This document shows positions 1-5,108 of a DNA stretch of 5,108 bases, piece by piece. The notes under the pieces were generated by a model, which was not told where the DNA came from, ran no database searches, and saw only the letters and a program-made list of their open reading frames with translations. The position numbers and the translations under genes are program-made. Source of the DNA: Anaerolineae bacterium (GTDB lineage Bacteria; Chloroflexota; Anaerolineae; 4572-78); contig JALVZI010000041.1 of assembly GCA_027022125.1 (NCBI GenBank), forward strand, positions 1 through 5,108, read 5' to 3'. Every line of letters begins with the position of its first letter. Position 1 is the stretch's first letter.

Positions 1-732
1 GCGGGGCAAAAATATCTACGTGGGCTGTTCTCCGGCGGCACGCTGGCATTCGAAGCCCAACTCATCCTGAAAGAATATCTGCCCGATGTGCTGTCGAACG
101 CGCCGCTGGATCCGTCTTTAAAAATGAAGGACGCGGTCGTTAGTGAAGGAAACTGCATCGTTGATTTGGGCGAAGATGAATTCACCGTGGGGCGGCTGCA
201 CCCGATGATGGACAACGATTTGCGCATCCGCCGCCTGCTGAAAGAGGCGGAAGACCCCGAAGTGGCAGTCATCTTTTTGGATGTGGTGCTGGGCGACGGC
301 GCACATCTCGACCCCGCTAGCGAACTCGCGCCCGCCATCGCCGACGCGAAAGCCATCGCCGCCGAAGCCGGACGGCATTTGGAAGTGGTCGCGGTAGTGG
401 TCGGCACAGATGAAGACCCGCAGGACATGGACGCGCAAATCACCATGCTGAAAAACGCCGGCGCGCGAGTCGAAACGAGCAACGATGTCGCTACCCGATA
501 TGTCGGCAAACTCATTCGGGCGCTGACCCCCACCGCCGAGTCCGCTGTCGAGAAATTACCGCCCGTTGACGGCGCGTTCCTGTCGCAGCCCGTCGCCGCC
601 ATCAACGCCGGATTGCAATCGTTCACCGATAGCGTCTCGGCACAGGGCGCAGAAGTTTTGCAGGTGGACTGGCGTCCGCCCGCCGGCGGCAACGAAATGC
701 TGATGGCAATTCTGATGAAGATGAAAGGGTGA
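1..732 (+). CDS. fdrA: FdrA-family protein (AllF/YahF-like carbamoyltransferase subunit), C-terminal part
   Basis: The frame is open through the left edge, so the true start lies outside the window; a GTG at 88 is internal. The visible 243 residues are the C-terminal part of a protein that is about 500-555 residues long in E. coli relatives. FdrA proteins resemble succinyl-CoA synthetase alpha subunits. E. coli FdrA (AllF) is a subunit of oxamate carbamoyltransferase, which converts oxalurate and phosphate to oxamate and carbamoyl phosphate in the cytoplasm. Family-type motifs seen, in fragment numbering, are the SGGTLAFEAQ segment (11-20), GRLHPMMD (64-71) and LDVVLGDGAHLDP (93-105), followed by an alternating alpha/beta ligase-like domain. 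The protein ends with a short basic tail at a TGA stop. A DUF1116 gene follows 123 bp downstream, the usual partner. A DUF2877 (AllH/YahE-like) gene could lie upstream, as in the E. coli yahEFG order. Family assignment is confident; the substrate is inferred. Confidence 0.87.
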   Translation, partial: AGQKYLRGLFSGGTLAFEAQLILKEYLPDVLSNAPLDPSLKMKDAVVSEGNCIVDLGEDEFTVGRLHPMMDNDLRIRRLLKEAEDPEVAVIFLDVVLGDGAHLDPASELAPAIADAKAIAAEAGRHLEVVAVVVGTDEDPQDMDAQITMLKNAGARVETSNDVATRYVGKLIRALTPTAESAVEKLPPVDGAFLSQPVAAINAGLQSFTDSVSAQGAEVLQVDWRPPAGGNEMLMAILMKMKG

Positions 733-736
733 TTTT

Positions 737-786
737 GTGATGCGTGATGCGTGAAACGTGAATACTTATCACGCATCACACATCAC
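737..786. repeat. Heptamer inverted repeat forming an 18-bp hairpin after the fdrA-like gene
   Basis: Four bases after the stop codon come tandem units TGATGCG, TGATGCG and TGAAACG (738-758), then complementary units on the other side. The left arm 737-754 (gtgatgcgtgatgcgtga) pairs with 769-786 at 17 of 18 positions around a 14-base loop. No T-run follows the right arm, so it does not fit a classical intrinsic terminator. It could stall or protect the 3' end of the transcript, or simply be a member of a dispersed repeat family, since related units recur in the other gaps of this window. Confidence 0.85.
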
Positions 787-842
787 CGTTGCCGTATTAT
801 GTAATCTGACAAAAGAATTTCGATTTTTCACCGATTCTGAAA

Positions 843-849
843 GAGAGGA
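843..849 (+). promoter_or_regulatory. Ribosome binding site of the DUF1116 gene
   Basis: The purine-rich gagagga lies 6 bases before the ATG at 856 and supports that start over the internal ATG at 901. Confidence 0.75.
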
Positions 850-855
850 AATCTC

Positions 856-2118
856 ATGGCAATTGATATTCAAAAAGCAAATGATGAAGCCACCAACCGT
901 ATGATGGAAGCCCATCCTGTGTTGGTTGGGCTGGGCACAGCGCGAGATGTCATTCCCGGTATGCGCGATGACCTACTGCTGCACGCCGGTCCGCCCATCA
1001 CATGGGAACGCGCATCCGGTCCGATGCGCGGCGCAATCATCGGCGCGCTGATTTTTGAAGGCAAAGCGAAAGACGAAGCCGAAGCGGAAAAACTGGTCAC
1101 ATCCGGCGAAATCAAACTGGAACCGTGCCACGAACACGATGCCGTCGGTCCGATGGCGGGCGTTACCTCCCCCAGTATGACCGTTTATATCATCGAAAAC
1201 AAAACACACGGCAACTTTGCCTACTCCAACATCAACGAAGGTTATGGCAAAGTGTTGCGTTATGGCGCATACAGCGAGGAGGTGCTGGAACGCCTGCGCT
1301 GGCTCGACAAAGTGATGGGTCCCGTGCTCGCCGACGCGGTGGAAATGAGCGGCGGCATCGACATCCGCGCCTTGCTGGCAGAGGCACTGCACATGGGCGA
1401 CGAAGGTCACAACCGCAACAAAGCCGGTTCGATTCTGTTCCTGAAAGCACTGGCGCCATACGTGGCAAAAGCCGCGCCCAATTCCGATGTGGCATCCGAC
1501 ATTTTGAAAGCCATCGGCGACAACGCGCTGGCAGTGCTCAACCCGGTGATGGCGGCATGTAAAGCGATGGCAGACGCCGGTCACGGTGTGGAAGGGAGCA
1601 CCATCGTTACCACTATGGCGCGCAACGGCACCGATTTCGGCATCCGCGTCAGCGGTATCGGCGGTTTGCGCAACGAAACTCGCTGGTTCACCGCACCCGT
1701 CGCCACCCCGAAAGGACTGTACTTCCCCGGATTCACCGAAGAAGACGCCAGCGGCGACATCGGCGACAGCACCATCACCGAAACGGCAGGCATCGGCGGA
1801 TTCGCCATGGCAACCGCACCCGCCATCGTCACTTTTGTCAGCGGCACGCCGAAAGACGCCATCAACGCCACCATGGAAATGTACGAAATCACCCACACCG
1901 AGCACAAATTCTTCAATATGCCCGTGCTCGATTTCCGCGGCACACCGACCGGCATTGACATTCGCAAAGTGGTGGAAAAAGGCATCACCCCGCGCGTCAA
2001 CACCGGCATCGCTCACAAAAACGCGGGCGTGGGGCAAGTCGGCGCCGGGCTGGTTCGCCCGCCGATGGAAATGTTCGAGCAGGCACTCATCGCCTACGCG
2101 CAGAAGTATGGTCTGTAA
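856..2118 (+). CDS. DUF1116 family protein (AllG/YlbE/YahG-like carbamoyltransferase subunit)
   Basis: Complete 420-residue protein, matching the length of E. coli YlbE (AllG, about 419). With AllF and AllH, AllG forms oxamate carbamoyltransferase, which releases carbamoyl phosphate from oxalurate; the individual role of this subunit is not clear to me. Family signatures are strong and in order: HAGPPI (43-48), PCHEHDAVGPMAG (90-102), HMGDEGHNRN (179-188), TTMARNGTDFGI (252-263), the glycine-rich GDIGDSTITETAGIGGFAMA (300-319) and TPTGIDIRKVVEKG (363-376). The H/C-rich PCHEHD block and the HNRN block are plausible active-site elements, but that is inference. No signal peptide or membrane segment is evident, so it is cytoplasmic. 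The ATG is preceded by a good ribosome binding site and the N-terminus aligns with where the family begins. It lies 123 bp after the fdrA-like gene, with a hairpin repeat between them. The actual substrate could be another N-carbamoyl compound. Confidence 0.92.
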   Translation: MAIDIQKANDEATNRMMEAHPVLVGLGTARDVIPGMRDDLLLHAGPPITWERASGPMRGAIIGALIFEGKAKDEAEAEKLVTSGEIKLEPCHEHDAVGPMAGVTSPSMTVYIIENKTHGNFAYSNINEGYGKVLRYGAYSEEVLERLRWLDKVMGPVLADAVEMSGGIDIRALLAEALHMGDEGHNRNKAGSILFLKALAPYVAKAAPNSDVASDILKAIGDNALAVLNPVMAACKAMADAGHGVEGSTIVTTMARNGTDFGIRVSGIGGLRNETRWFTAPVATPKGLYFPGFTEEDASGDIGDSTITETAGIGGFAMATAPAIVTFVSGTPKDAINATMEMYEITHTEHKFFNMPVLDFRGTPTGIDIRKVVEKGITPRVNTGIAHKNAGVGQVGAGLVRPPMEMFEQALIAYAQKYGL

Positions 2119-2121
2119 ACG

Positions 2122-2180
2122 TGTTGCGTATTGCGTGAAACGTGAAAACGTGATGCGTGAAAACATCCCATCACGCATCA
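2122..2180. repeat. Heptamer array with 10-bp perfect hairpin after the DUF1116 gene
   Basis: Starting three bases after the TAA stop are degenerate 7-8 base units TGTTGCG, TATTGCG, TGAAACG, TGAAAACG, TGATGCG and TGAAAAC (2122-2164). The complementary TCACGCATCA follows. The left arm 2151-2160 (tgatgcgtga) and right arm 2171-2180 are perfect complements around a 10-base loop. The position relative to the stop codon mirrors the arrays at 737-786 and 4176-4256. No T-run follows. Confidence 0.82.
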
Positions 2181-2244
2181 AAAGAAGGGCATGGTTCATC
2201 TTGGCTGACAATTATCTTGGCAAATAGCCGACTGTTGCCACCGT

Positions 2245-2276
2245 GGAGTAGGAAGCACGAAGCAGGGAGCAGGGGA
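2245..2276. repeat. Short tandem heptamer repeat (GRAGYAS), about 4.5 copies
   Basis: Four consecutive 7-base units are visible: GGAGTAG, GAAGCAC, GAAGCAG and GGAGCAG, followed by GGGA. This family is unrelated in sequence to the TGANRCG units nearby but has the same 7-bp period. Similar purine-rich heptamer arrays are known as intergenic short tandem repeats in cyanobacteria and some other bacteria. No function can be assigned. Confidence 0.7.
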
Positions 2277-2394
2277 TGTATTTCAACGAACAATAGTTGC
2301 AATACAGATTATTCACTCCTTTCCCAATTCGTTGTAGTGTGTGTATAGCAACGCAAAACGTTTATCTGCCGCGAAGATTGCCGGTTGACGAAAC

Positions 2395-2422
2395 CATCAC
2401 GCATCACGTTTCACGCTTCACG
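2395..2422. repeat. Reverse-orientation heptamer array upstream of the cyclase gene
   Basis: Units CGCATCA (2400-2406), CGTTTCA (2407-2413) and CGCTTCA (2414-2420) are the complements of TGATGCG, TGAAACG and TGAAGCG. Unlike the other arrays this one has no local forward arm. Its complement instead matches the forward array at 2136-2160 with one extra base and one substitution, so the two together flank about 235 bp as a large imperfect inverted repeat. Confidence 0.75.
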
Positions 2423-2486
2423 AAGGTTGTTGGCAAAAGCGCAAAATTTGTCGAGATGATTTGGGGGGGTCAATGAACCACGCCAA

Positions 2487-2492
2487 AAGGAG
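2487..2492 (+). promoter_or_regulatory. Ribosome binding site of the cyclase gene
   Basis: AAGGAG lies 6 bases before the ATG at 2499, an optimal arrangement that fixes this start. Confidence 0.85.
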
Positions 2493-2498
2493 AACATC

Positions 2499-4172
2499 AT
2501 GAACCGCGAAGAATTTATCAAAACACTATCCAACGCCAAAATGTTCGACCTGACACAGGGATTGAGCATTTTTACCCCGCCGTGGCCCGGCGAAAAAGCG
2601 TTGCAGGTTCACTTTTTCAAACGATTGACCGGCGCTTACGGCGGCGGGCAGGGCGCAAACGGACAACTCATCGAATGGAGCAACAATACCGGTACTCATC
2701 TGGTCGGTGAACGTGCCTTCCACAGCGGCGCGCGCGCTATTTCCGACATTCCGCTGGAAGCGTTGAGCGGACCCGGCGTGATTGTCGACATCTCCGACGC
2801 CGTTTCGGATTACAGTCTGTACACCCCCGAAATGATTACGGAACGCGCCGAAGTCAAAAAAGGCGACATCCTCATCATCAACACCGGCTACCACAAATAT
2901 GGTTGGGACCAACCCGATGTCCATAATCCCGACGCGCAGGGCGGTGTGGAAAATAAGGAATTCGGCTATTATGTGCGCCATCCGGGTCCGTCGCCGGAAT
3001 TTTTCCGCTGGGCGATGGATATGGAACTGAAAATCATCGGTGTGGATTGCGGCTCGGCGGAACACCCGATGAACACCCCCATCCGCTATATGCACGCCGG
3101 AGAATTCGCCAAAGCCGAAGCCAAACTGAAAGAAACCCACGGCAAAACGTGGGATGAAATGTTCCCGCCGGAAGAATATCACAAACTGACCCATATTGAC
3201 ATGCCCAAAGCCCATTTGCTGCTGGCGGAAAGTCTCGGCGGGCAGATTGACGAATTGAGCAACAAACGGGCGTGGATTATGATTGAACCCATCCCGTACA
3301 TGGAAGTGGAATCGGCATGGAGCCGCGCGGTGGCGTTGCTGCCCCCCGATGGGATGAGCGAAGACGATTTCTTCAACTTTATGGCATCCGCCGAGATGCT
3401 CGACCTGACCGTGCCGTTCAGCGTGCAAACACCGCAATGGGCAAATTACGAACCGCTGACCGTCACCTACACCAAACGAGTCGGCGGGCAGTATTTCGGT
3501 ATGGGGCGAAACAATGCTCACTGCCGCGCCAGTTTCCATCTGGGAACCCATATGGACGGCGAAAAACACTTCTGGGCGGCGGGACGCACCATCGGGCAAG
3601 TGCCGCTGGAACAATGGTTCGGTCCCGGGGTCATCGCCGATATTTCCGACAAAGTCAGCGATTCCAGCGTTTACACCCCGCAGATGATTATGGATGCGGT
3701 AGACGTGCGCAAAGGCGACATTCTCATCATCAAAACGGGTTACTATAAATATGGCTGGGCAAGCCCCGATTCCGATGAATTCCGTTATATGATTAAACAT
3801 CCGGGACCCTCGCCCGATTTTGCCCAGTGGTGTCTCGATATGGAAATCAAATGGCTGGGCGTGGACTGTGTGGCAATGGAACACCCGATGAACACCATCC
3901 AGCGCATTTGGCATCCCAAAACATTTGAAGAAGCCAACCGCAAACTCATCGAAGCCTTTGGTAAAGATTGGGATGAAATGTACCCGCTGGACAAATACTA
4001 TCAGGATATGCACCTGAACCTCTTCCCCAAAGGCATCGTTCACGCCGAAAACTTGGGGAAAGACATCGCCAACGCCGAAAGCGGACGCTATTACATCGCC
4101 GCTTTCATCCAAAAAGGGATGGAACTCGCCTCGTGCTGGGGTCGGTTCATCGCCTTTAAAGAAAGTGACTGA
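2499..4172 (+). CDS. Tandem two-domain cyclase-family metal-dependent hydrolase (PF04199-like), N-terminal site degenerate
   Basis: This 557-residue protein contains two cyclase domains, about residues 4-281 and 286-553, twice the usual single-domain length of roughly 210-280. Relatives include kynurenine formamidase and isatin hydrolase, which hydrolyse amide or lactam bonds using Zn or Mn. The copies align easily: residues 87-136 and 371-420 are identical at 34 of 50 positions without gaps. The C-terminal copy keeps the family motif as H347-x-G-T-H351-x-D353-x-E-x-H357 (the usual Pro is Glu), plus H505 and E517 with the 12-residue spacing of the second metal site in KynB. The N-terminal copy reads N63, H67, V69 and A73 at the motif but keeps H232 and E244. 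It also has about 11 extra residues after W136. Both copies share HPGPSP and EHPMNT. There is no signal peptide. A strong ribosome binding site precedes the ATG. The catabolic neighbours suggest cleavage of a cyclic amide or ureide; the substrate is unknown. Confidence 0.88.
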   Translation: MNREEFIKTLSNAKMFDLTQGLSIFTPPWPGEKALQVHFFKRLTGAYGGGQGANGQLIEWSNNTGTHLVGERAFHSGARAISDIPLEALSGPGVIVDISDAVSDYSLYTPEMITERAEVKKGDILIINTGYHKYGWDQPDVHNPDAQGGVENKEFGYYVRHPGPSPEFFRWAMDMELKIIGVDCGSAEHPMNTPIRYMHAGEFAKAEAKLKETHGKTWDEMFPPEEYHKLTHIDMPKAHLLLAESLGGQIDELSNKRAWIMIEPIPYMEVESAWSRAVALLPPDGMSEDDFFNFMASAEMLDLTVPFSVQTPQWANYEPLTVTYTKRVGGQYFGMGRNNAHCRASFHLGTHMDGEKHFWAAGRTIGQVPLEQWFGPGVIADISDKVSDSSVYTPQMIMDAVDVRKGDILIIKTGYYKYGWASPDSDEFRYMIKHPGPSPDFAQWCLDMEIKWLGVDCVAMEHPMNTIQRIWHPKTFEEANRKLIEAFGKDWDEMYPLDKYYQDMHLNLFPKGIVHAENLGKDIANAESGRYYIAAFIQKGMELASCWGRFIAFKESD

Positions 4173-4175
4173 ACC

Positions 4176-4256
4176 GTGAGACGTGAGGCGTGAAACGTGA
4201 GTATCACTCATCACGTTTCACGCTTCACTCATCACGCATCACGCTTCACGTCTCAC
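4176..4256. repeat. Large heptamer inverted repeat between cyclase and FAD-subunit genes
   Basis: Three forward units TGAGACG, TGAGGCG and TGAAACG (4177-4197) begin five bases after the stop codon. Six reverse units follow: CGTTTCA, CGCTTCA, CTCATCA, CGCATCA, CGCTTCA and CGTCTCA (4214-4255). Two competing hairpins are possible. The inner one pairs 4183-4200 with 4211-4228 (18 bp, one G-U, 10-base loop). The outer one pairs 4176-4200 with 4232-4256 (25 positions, 22 Watson-Crick, one G-U, two mismatches). The array ends only five bases before the next ribosome binding site. The T-run at 4267-4272 is separated from the stem by the GGAGG and is better read as the spacer before the ATG. Confidence 0.88.
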
Positions 4257-4261
4257 CAACC

Positions 4262-4266
4262 GGAGG
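4262..4266 (+). promoter_or_regulatory. Ribosome binding site of the FAD-subunit gene
   Basis: GGAGG is separated from the ATG at 4273 by six T. This is a strong site that decides the start, and it lies immediately after the hairpin repeat. Confidence 0.88.
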
Positions 4267-4272
4267 TTTTTT

Positions 4273-5108
4273 ATGAAACCGGCACCTTTTGAATATCTTG
4301 CTCCGGCAACTGTTGAAGAAGCGCTGGACATGCTGCAAACGCACGGTTACGACGCCAAAATTCTGGCGGGCGGACAGAGTCTCGTGCCCACCATGAATTT
4401 TCGGCTGGCGCAACCGGCTGTGTTGATTGACCTGAATAAAATCTCATCTTTGAGTTATATAGAACCCACCCCCGCGGGCGGCGTGCGCATCGGCGCGATG
4501 ACCCGTTATGTGACAGCAGAAAAAAGCCCGCTCATCGCCGAGCGCGTGCCGCTGTTGCGCGAAGCCCTGCCCCACATCGCTCACCCGCAGATTCGCACGC
4601 GGGGCACACTGGGCGGCGCTATCGCCCACGCCGACCCCGCTGCCGAACTTCCGGCGGTGTGCGTGGCGCTGGATGCGCGGTTCAAATTGCGGCGCGGCAC
4701 TGCCGAACGGTGGGTTTCCGCCGAAGACTTTTTCGTGGGGCTGTTCGCCACGGTGATGGAACCGGATGAAATGCTGGTGGAAATTGAAATTCCGCCCCTG
4801 CCCCAGCGCAGTGGATGGGCGTTCACCGAAGTGGCGCGCCGTCACGGCGATTATGCGCTGGTCGGTGTTGCCGCCGGTATTGCACTCGATACCGCTGGAA
4901 AATGCGCCGATGTGCGTCTGTCGTTCCTCAGCGTCGGCGACCATGCCGTGCTGGCACACAATGCCATCGCCGCACTGAAAGAGCAAGCCCCCACCGCCGA
5001 AGCCATCGCCAATGCTGCCGCCATCGCCGCAGAAAAAGATGTTTCGCCCGGCGACGATATTCATGCCACCGCAGCATATCGTCGGCATTTGGCAAATGTG
5101 TTGGCACA
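4273..5108 (+). CDS. Molybdenum hydroxylase FAD-binding subunit (CoxM/XdhB type), 3'-truncated by window end
   Basis: The frame runs from ATG to the right edge (278 whole codons plus two bases) without a stop. In xanthine dehydrogenase/CO dehydrogenase-type enzymes this medium subunit binds FAD and passes electrons from the iron-sulphur subunit to an acceptor. Residues 1-11 (MKPAPFEYLAP) are a typical family start. The first FAD pyrophosphate loop is AGGQSL (32-37) and the second lies in IRTRGTLGGAIAHADP (107-122). A CO_deh_flav_C-like domain follows and reaches the terminal motif HATAAYRRHLANVL (264-277). Family members are usually about 285-295 residues, so only some 10-15 residues should be missing. 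Partner genes for the small 2Fe-2S subunit (CoxS-like) and the large molybdopterin subunit (CoxL/XdhA-like) are expected downstream but not visible. The family is clear; the substrate is not, and CO is less likely than an N-heterocycle given the neighbours. Confidence 0.93.
   Translation, partial: MKPAPFEYLAPATVEEALDMLQTHGYDAKILAGGQSLVPTMNFRLAQPAVLIDLNKISSLSYIEPTPAGGVRIGAMTRYVTAEKSPLIAERVPLLREALPHIAHPQIRTRGTLGGAIAHADPAAELPAVCVALDARFKLRRGTAERWVSAEDFFVGLFATVMEPDEMLVEIEIPPLPQRSGWAFTEVARRHGDYALVGVAAGIALDTAGKCADVRLSFLSVGDHAVLAHNAIAALKEQAPTAEAIANAAAIAAEKDVSPGDDIHATAAYRRHLANVLA

Larger units (their letters stand above)
2119..2498. other. 380-bp intergenic region with repeats and no gene
   Basis: This gap lies between the DUF1116 and cyclase genes and is more AT-rich and lower in coding character than its flanks. 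From left to right it holds a hairpin-forming heptamer array (2122-2180), a second heptamer family (2245-2276), an unassigned AT-richer stretch (about 2280-2380) with a short palindrome AAACGTTT (2356-2363), a one-sided heptamer array (2395-2422), a run of seven G (2463-2469) and the cyclase ribosome binding site. A short open frame from 2157 begins inside the repeat, has no ribosome binding site and resembles nothing I recognise. A promoter for the cyclase gene would be expected here, but I found no convincing -35/-10 pair. Confidence 0.75.

Noticed and set aside
737..786. Intrinsic terminator after the fdrA-like gene
   Set aside because: The stem is strong but no T-run follows, and the next gene is the usual partner subunit, so termination here would be counterproductive.
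973..2211. Long open frame of 412 codons on the - strand opposite the DUF1116 gene
   Set aside because: The + strand protein matches its family over its full length. The antisense translation is rich in F, H, G and C without recognisable motifs and has no ribosome binding site, as expected for a codon-bias shadow.
2157..2348. Small 63-codon + strand frame in the long intergenic gap
   Set aside because: It begins with a GTG within the hairpin repeat, lacks a ribosome binding site, runs through the second repeat array and has no recognisable sequence.
2321..2349. Possible promoter TTCCCA, 17-bp spacer, TATAGC
   Set aside because: Only four of six bases match in each hexamer, there is no extended -10, and such matches are common by chance. 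A promoter may exist in this gap but this one is not supported.
2526..4214. 562-codon open frame on the - strand opposite the cyclase gene
   Set aside because: It starts inside the heptamer repeat, mirrors the GC-rich codon use of the real gene and shows no family resemblance.
4176..4256. CRISPR array
   Set aside because: The units are only 7 bp, contiguous, present in both orientations and have no spacers of uniform length.
4444..5088. 214-codon open frame on the - strand opposite the CoxM-type gene
   Set aside because: The + strand frame has both FAD motifs and a good ribosome binding site; the antisense frame has neither motifs nor a start context.
4273..5108. Aerobic CO dehydrogenase medium subunit (coxM proper)
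   Set aside because: The FAD motifs are shared by all medium subunits of this enzyme family. Without the large subunit's active-site loop the substrate cannot be read, and the neighbouring amide and carbamoyl enzymes argue for another substrate.

Overview
The window holds four genes, all on the + strand, with a partial gene at each edge. In order they are: the C-terminal half of an FdrA-family acyl-CoA-synthetase-like protein (1-732), a complete DUF1116 (YlbE/YahG/AllG-type) protein (856-2118), a complete tandem-duplicated cyclase-family metal hydrolase (2499-4172), and an almost complete FAD-binding subunit of a molybdenum hydroxylase of the CoxM/XdhB type (4273 to the right edge). The co-directional order suggests one catabolic cluster. 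The gaps are wide for an operon (123, 380 and 100 bp), so internal promoters or processing sites are possible.

Functionally, FdrA and DUF1116 proteins are two of the three subunits of the E. coli oxamate carbamoyltransferase AllFGH, which phosphorolyses oxalurate to oxamate and carbamoyl phosphate. Cyclase-family (PF04199) enzymes hydrolyse amides and open lactam-type rings (kynurenine formamidase, isatin hydrolase). CoxM-type proteins carry FAD in three-subunit molybdenum hydroxylases that often oxidise N-heterocycles. Together they suggest a pathway that hydroxylates an N-heterocycle, opens the ring, and recovers a carbamoyl group as carbamoyl phosphate. The pathway is my inference and the substrate cannot be read from the sequence.

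Two features stand out. First, the cyclase gene is an internal duplication. The C-terminal copy keeps the HxGTHxDxxxH metal motif, while the N-terminal copy has lost three of its four key residues, so it looks like one live and one degenerate domain. Second, every intergenic gap carries degenerate 7-bp units (TGANRCG and its complement). After all three stop codons in the window these are arranged as inverted repeats able to form hairpins with stems of 10 to 25 bp. The long gap at 2119-2498 also holds a second, unrelated heptamer array.

The organism is a bacterium with moderately high GC. Dispersed intergenic heptamer arrays and catabolic molybdenum-hydroxylase clusters fit Chloroflexota (for example Anaerolineae-like lineages), but this is a tentative impression. 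No tRNA, rRNA, CRISPR array, insertion sequence or transposase was seen.
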